Assembly: GCA_938005265.1 (NCBI GenBank)
Contig: CALLOA010000119.1
Span: 1-33,321 of the forward strand
Direction: 5' to 3'
Source of the DNA: an uncultured Granulosicoccaceae bacterium
Lineage (GTDB): Bacteria; Pseudomonadota; Gammaproteobacteria; Granulosicoccales; Granulosicoccaceae
Length of the DNA stretch: 33,321 nt
Below are positions 32,681-33,321 of the stretch, in pieces. Within the stretch, counting starts at the first letter, position 1, and each line of letters begins with the position of its first letter. The notes beneath the pieces are model-generated. The model was given only the letters and a program-made list of their open reading frames with translations, had not been told where the DNA came from and made no database searches. A program made the translations under genes and the position numbers.

Positions 32681-33321
32681 ATGCATTTTCTACTTGCTCT
32701 ACTCGTCCTATTCTCCGCGCCATCAATCGTTAACGCCAATATTTCAGTTAATGGCAGCACGATTTCCTGGTCGCAAGAAGGTTGGTTTGAAGTCCAGCGT
32801 GCAGACAATTTTATGGAGCTTTGCCAGGGAGGCAGCAGCTGTGAAGTCGAACCCGGCTTATACAACGTCATCAACCATAGCAGTGGCGAACGGTGGGAAA
32901 ATGTAAGTGTTGGTGTGAGCGTCAATGGCAACACCATCCATTGGCCTGACGATGGCTGGTACCAGGTTCAAATCTCTGGTGAACCCGATTCATCCATTTG
33001 TAACGGTACAGCTTTCTGCACCGTGACTGACGGTAACTACACCGTTATAAATCACGACACTGGTGTTCGCACAGAAAATCTCGCCGTACCTGCAACAGCG
33101 CAGCAACAATCGGCGCAACAATCGACGCAACAACAGGATAATGGAGATTCAGCTACAGAACTGGTAGATGCTTCCGGAACAGCAACGATAAGCGAGCTTG
33201 TAGAAGCAGCGGCCACCATATCCGACACAAATAGCAGCCTGTCAATTCTATTCTCAGCACTGGAAGAGACTGGACTTACTGAATCGTTTAATCAAGCGAA
33301 CGAGCGCTATACACTCTTTGC
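32681..33321 (+). CDS. Secreted protein with two repeats and a fasciclin domain, cut by the window
   Basis: This gene is complete at the 5' end only; 213 codons are visible. A signal peptide (MHFLLALLVLFSAPSIVNA) is followed by two homologous units of about 55 residues: ISVNGSTISWSQEGWFEVQ... with LYNVINHSSGERWENVSV, and VSVNGNTIHWPDDGWYQVQ... with NYTVINHDTGVRTENLAV. Each has a Cys pair that may form a disulfide. A Gln-rich linker (CAACAATCG-type DNA repeats, about 33104-33140) leads into TISELVEAAATISDTNSSLS, ILFSALEETGLTESF and YTLF. These match the start of a fasciclin (FAS1) domain. It is probably an extracellular adhesion or matrix protein; this is inferred from the domain. Confidence 0.8.
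   Translation, partial: MHFLLALLVLFSAPSIVNANISVNGSTISWSQEGWFEVQRADNFMELCQGGSSCEVEPGLYNVINHSSGERWENVSVGVSVNGNTIHWPDDGWYQVQISGEPDSSICNGTAFCTVTDGNYTVINHDTGVRTENLAVPATAQQQSAQQSTQQQDNGDSATELVDASGTATISELVEAAATISDTNSSLSILFSALEETGLTESFNQANERYTLF

Overview
The window is about 33.3 kb of ordinary, densely coding bacterial chromosome with roughly even base composition. Gene content and protein style (icd/sucA/sucB/lpd order, YchJ, DUF1244/DUF6231 pair, DUF3301, envC-ctpA, LplT-PlsC fusion, FadD, PepN) point to a free-living, probably marine, respiratory Gammaproteobacterium. I cannot name the genus. I saw no tRNA, rRNA, CRISPR array, prophage or insertion sequence.

Left part (1-7.4 kb, minus strand): a TCA-cycle operon read right to left, with an unusual isocitrate-dehydrogenase-family enzyme, sucA (E1), sucB (E2) and lpd (E3, cut by the window start). 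Upstream of it lies the small DUF1244 / DUF6231-like pair.

Middle left (7.6-11.1 kb, plus strand): a DUF3301 membrane protein that seems to lack a canonical start codon, YchJ, a FadD acyl-CoA ligase and a lipoprotein. From 11.2 to 19.0 kb the minus strand carries a NUDIX hydrolase, a hot-dog thioesterase, an LplT-PlsC lysophospholipid transporter/acyltransferase fusion, a 600-bp repeat-rich gap, a cold-shock protein, PepN and a secreted DUF4412-like protein.

Middle right (19.1-26.4 kb, plus strand): a membrane-anchored HExxH protein, EnvC (murein hydrolase activator, with a problematic start), CtpA (S41 protease) with a clear terminator, then a hydroxyacid-oxoacid transhydrogenase, a beta-lactamase-fold serine hydrolase and an OmpA-type lipoprotein.

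Right part (26.6-32.4 kb, plus strand): a probable catabolic/uptake operon with a VanA-like Rieske oxygenase and a complete HAAT-type ABC importer (Tat-like binding protein, fused LivH-LivM permease, LivG, LivF). The window ends inside a secreted protein with two homologous cysteine-containing repeats and the start of a fasciclin domain.

Most interesting: the divergent IDH-family enzyme of the TCA operon; the Rieske/ABC-importer cassette without a reductase; the uncharacterised zincin-like protein beside envC/ctpA; two genes with start problems (CTG start of DUF3301, apparent frameshift at the envC signal peptide); a recurring pattern of short 12-19 bp tandem duplications at gene boundaries; and the repeat-rich gap at 14.2-14.8 kb. 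No single feature is clearly a new defence or mobile system.
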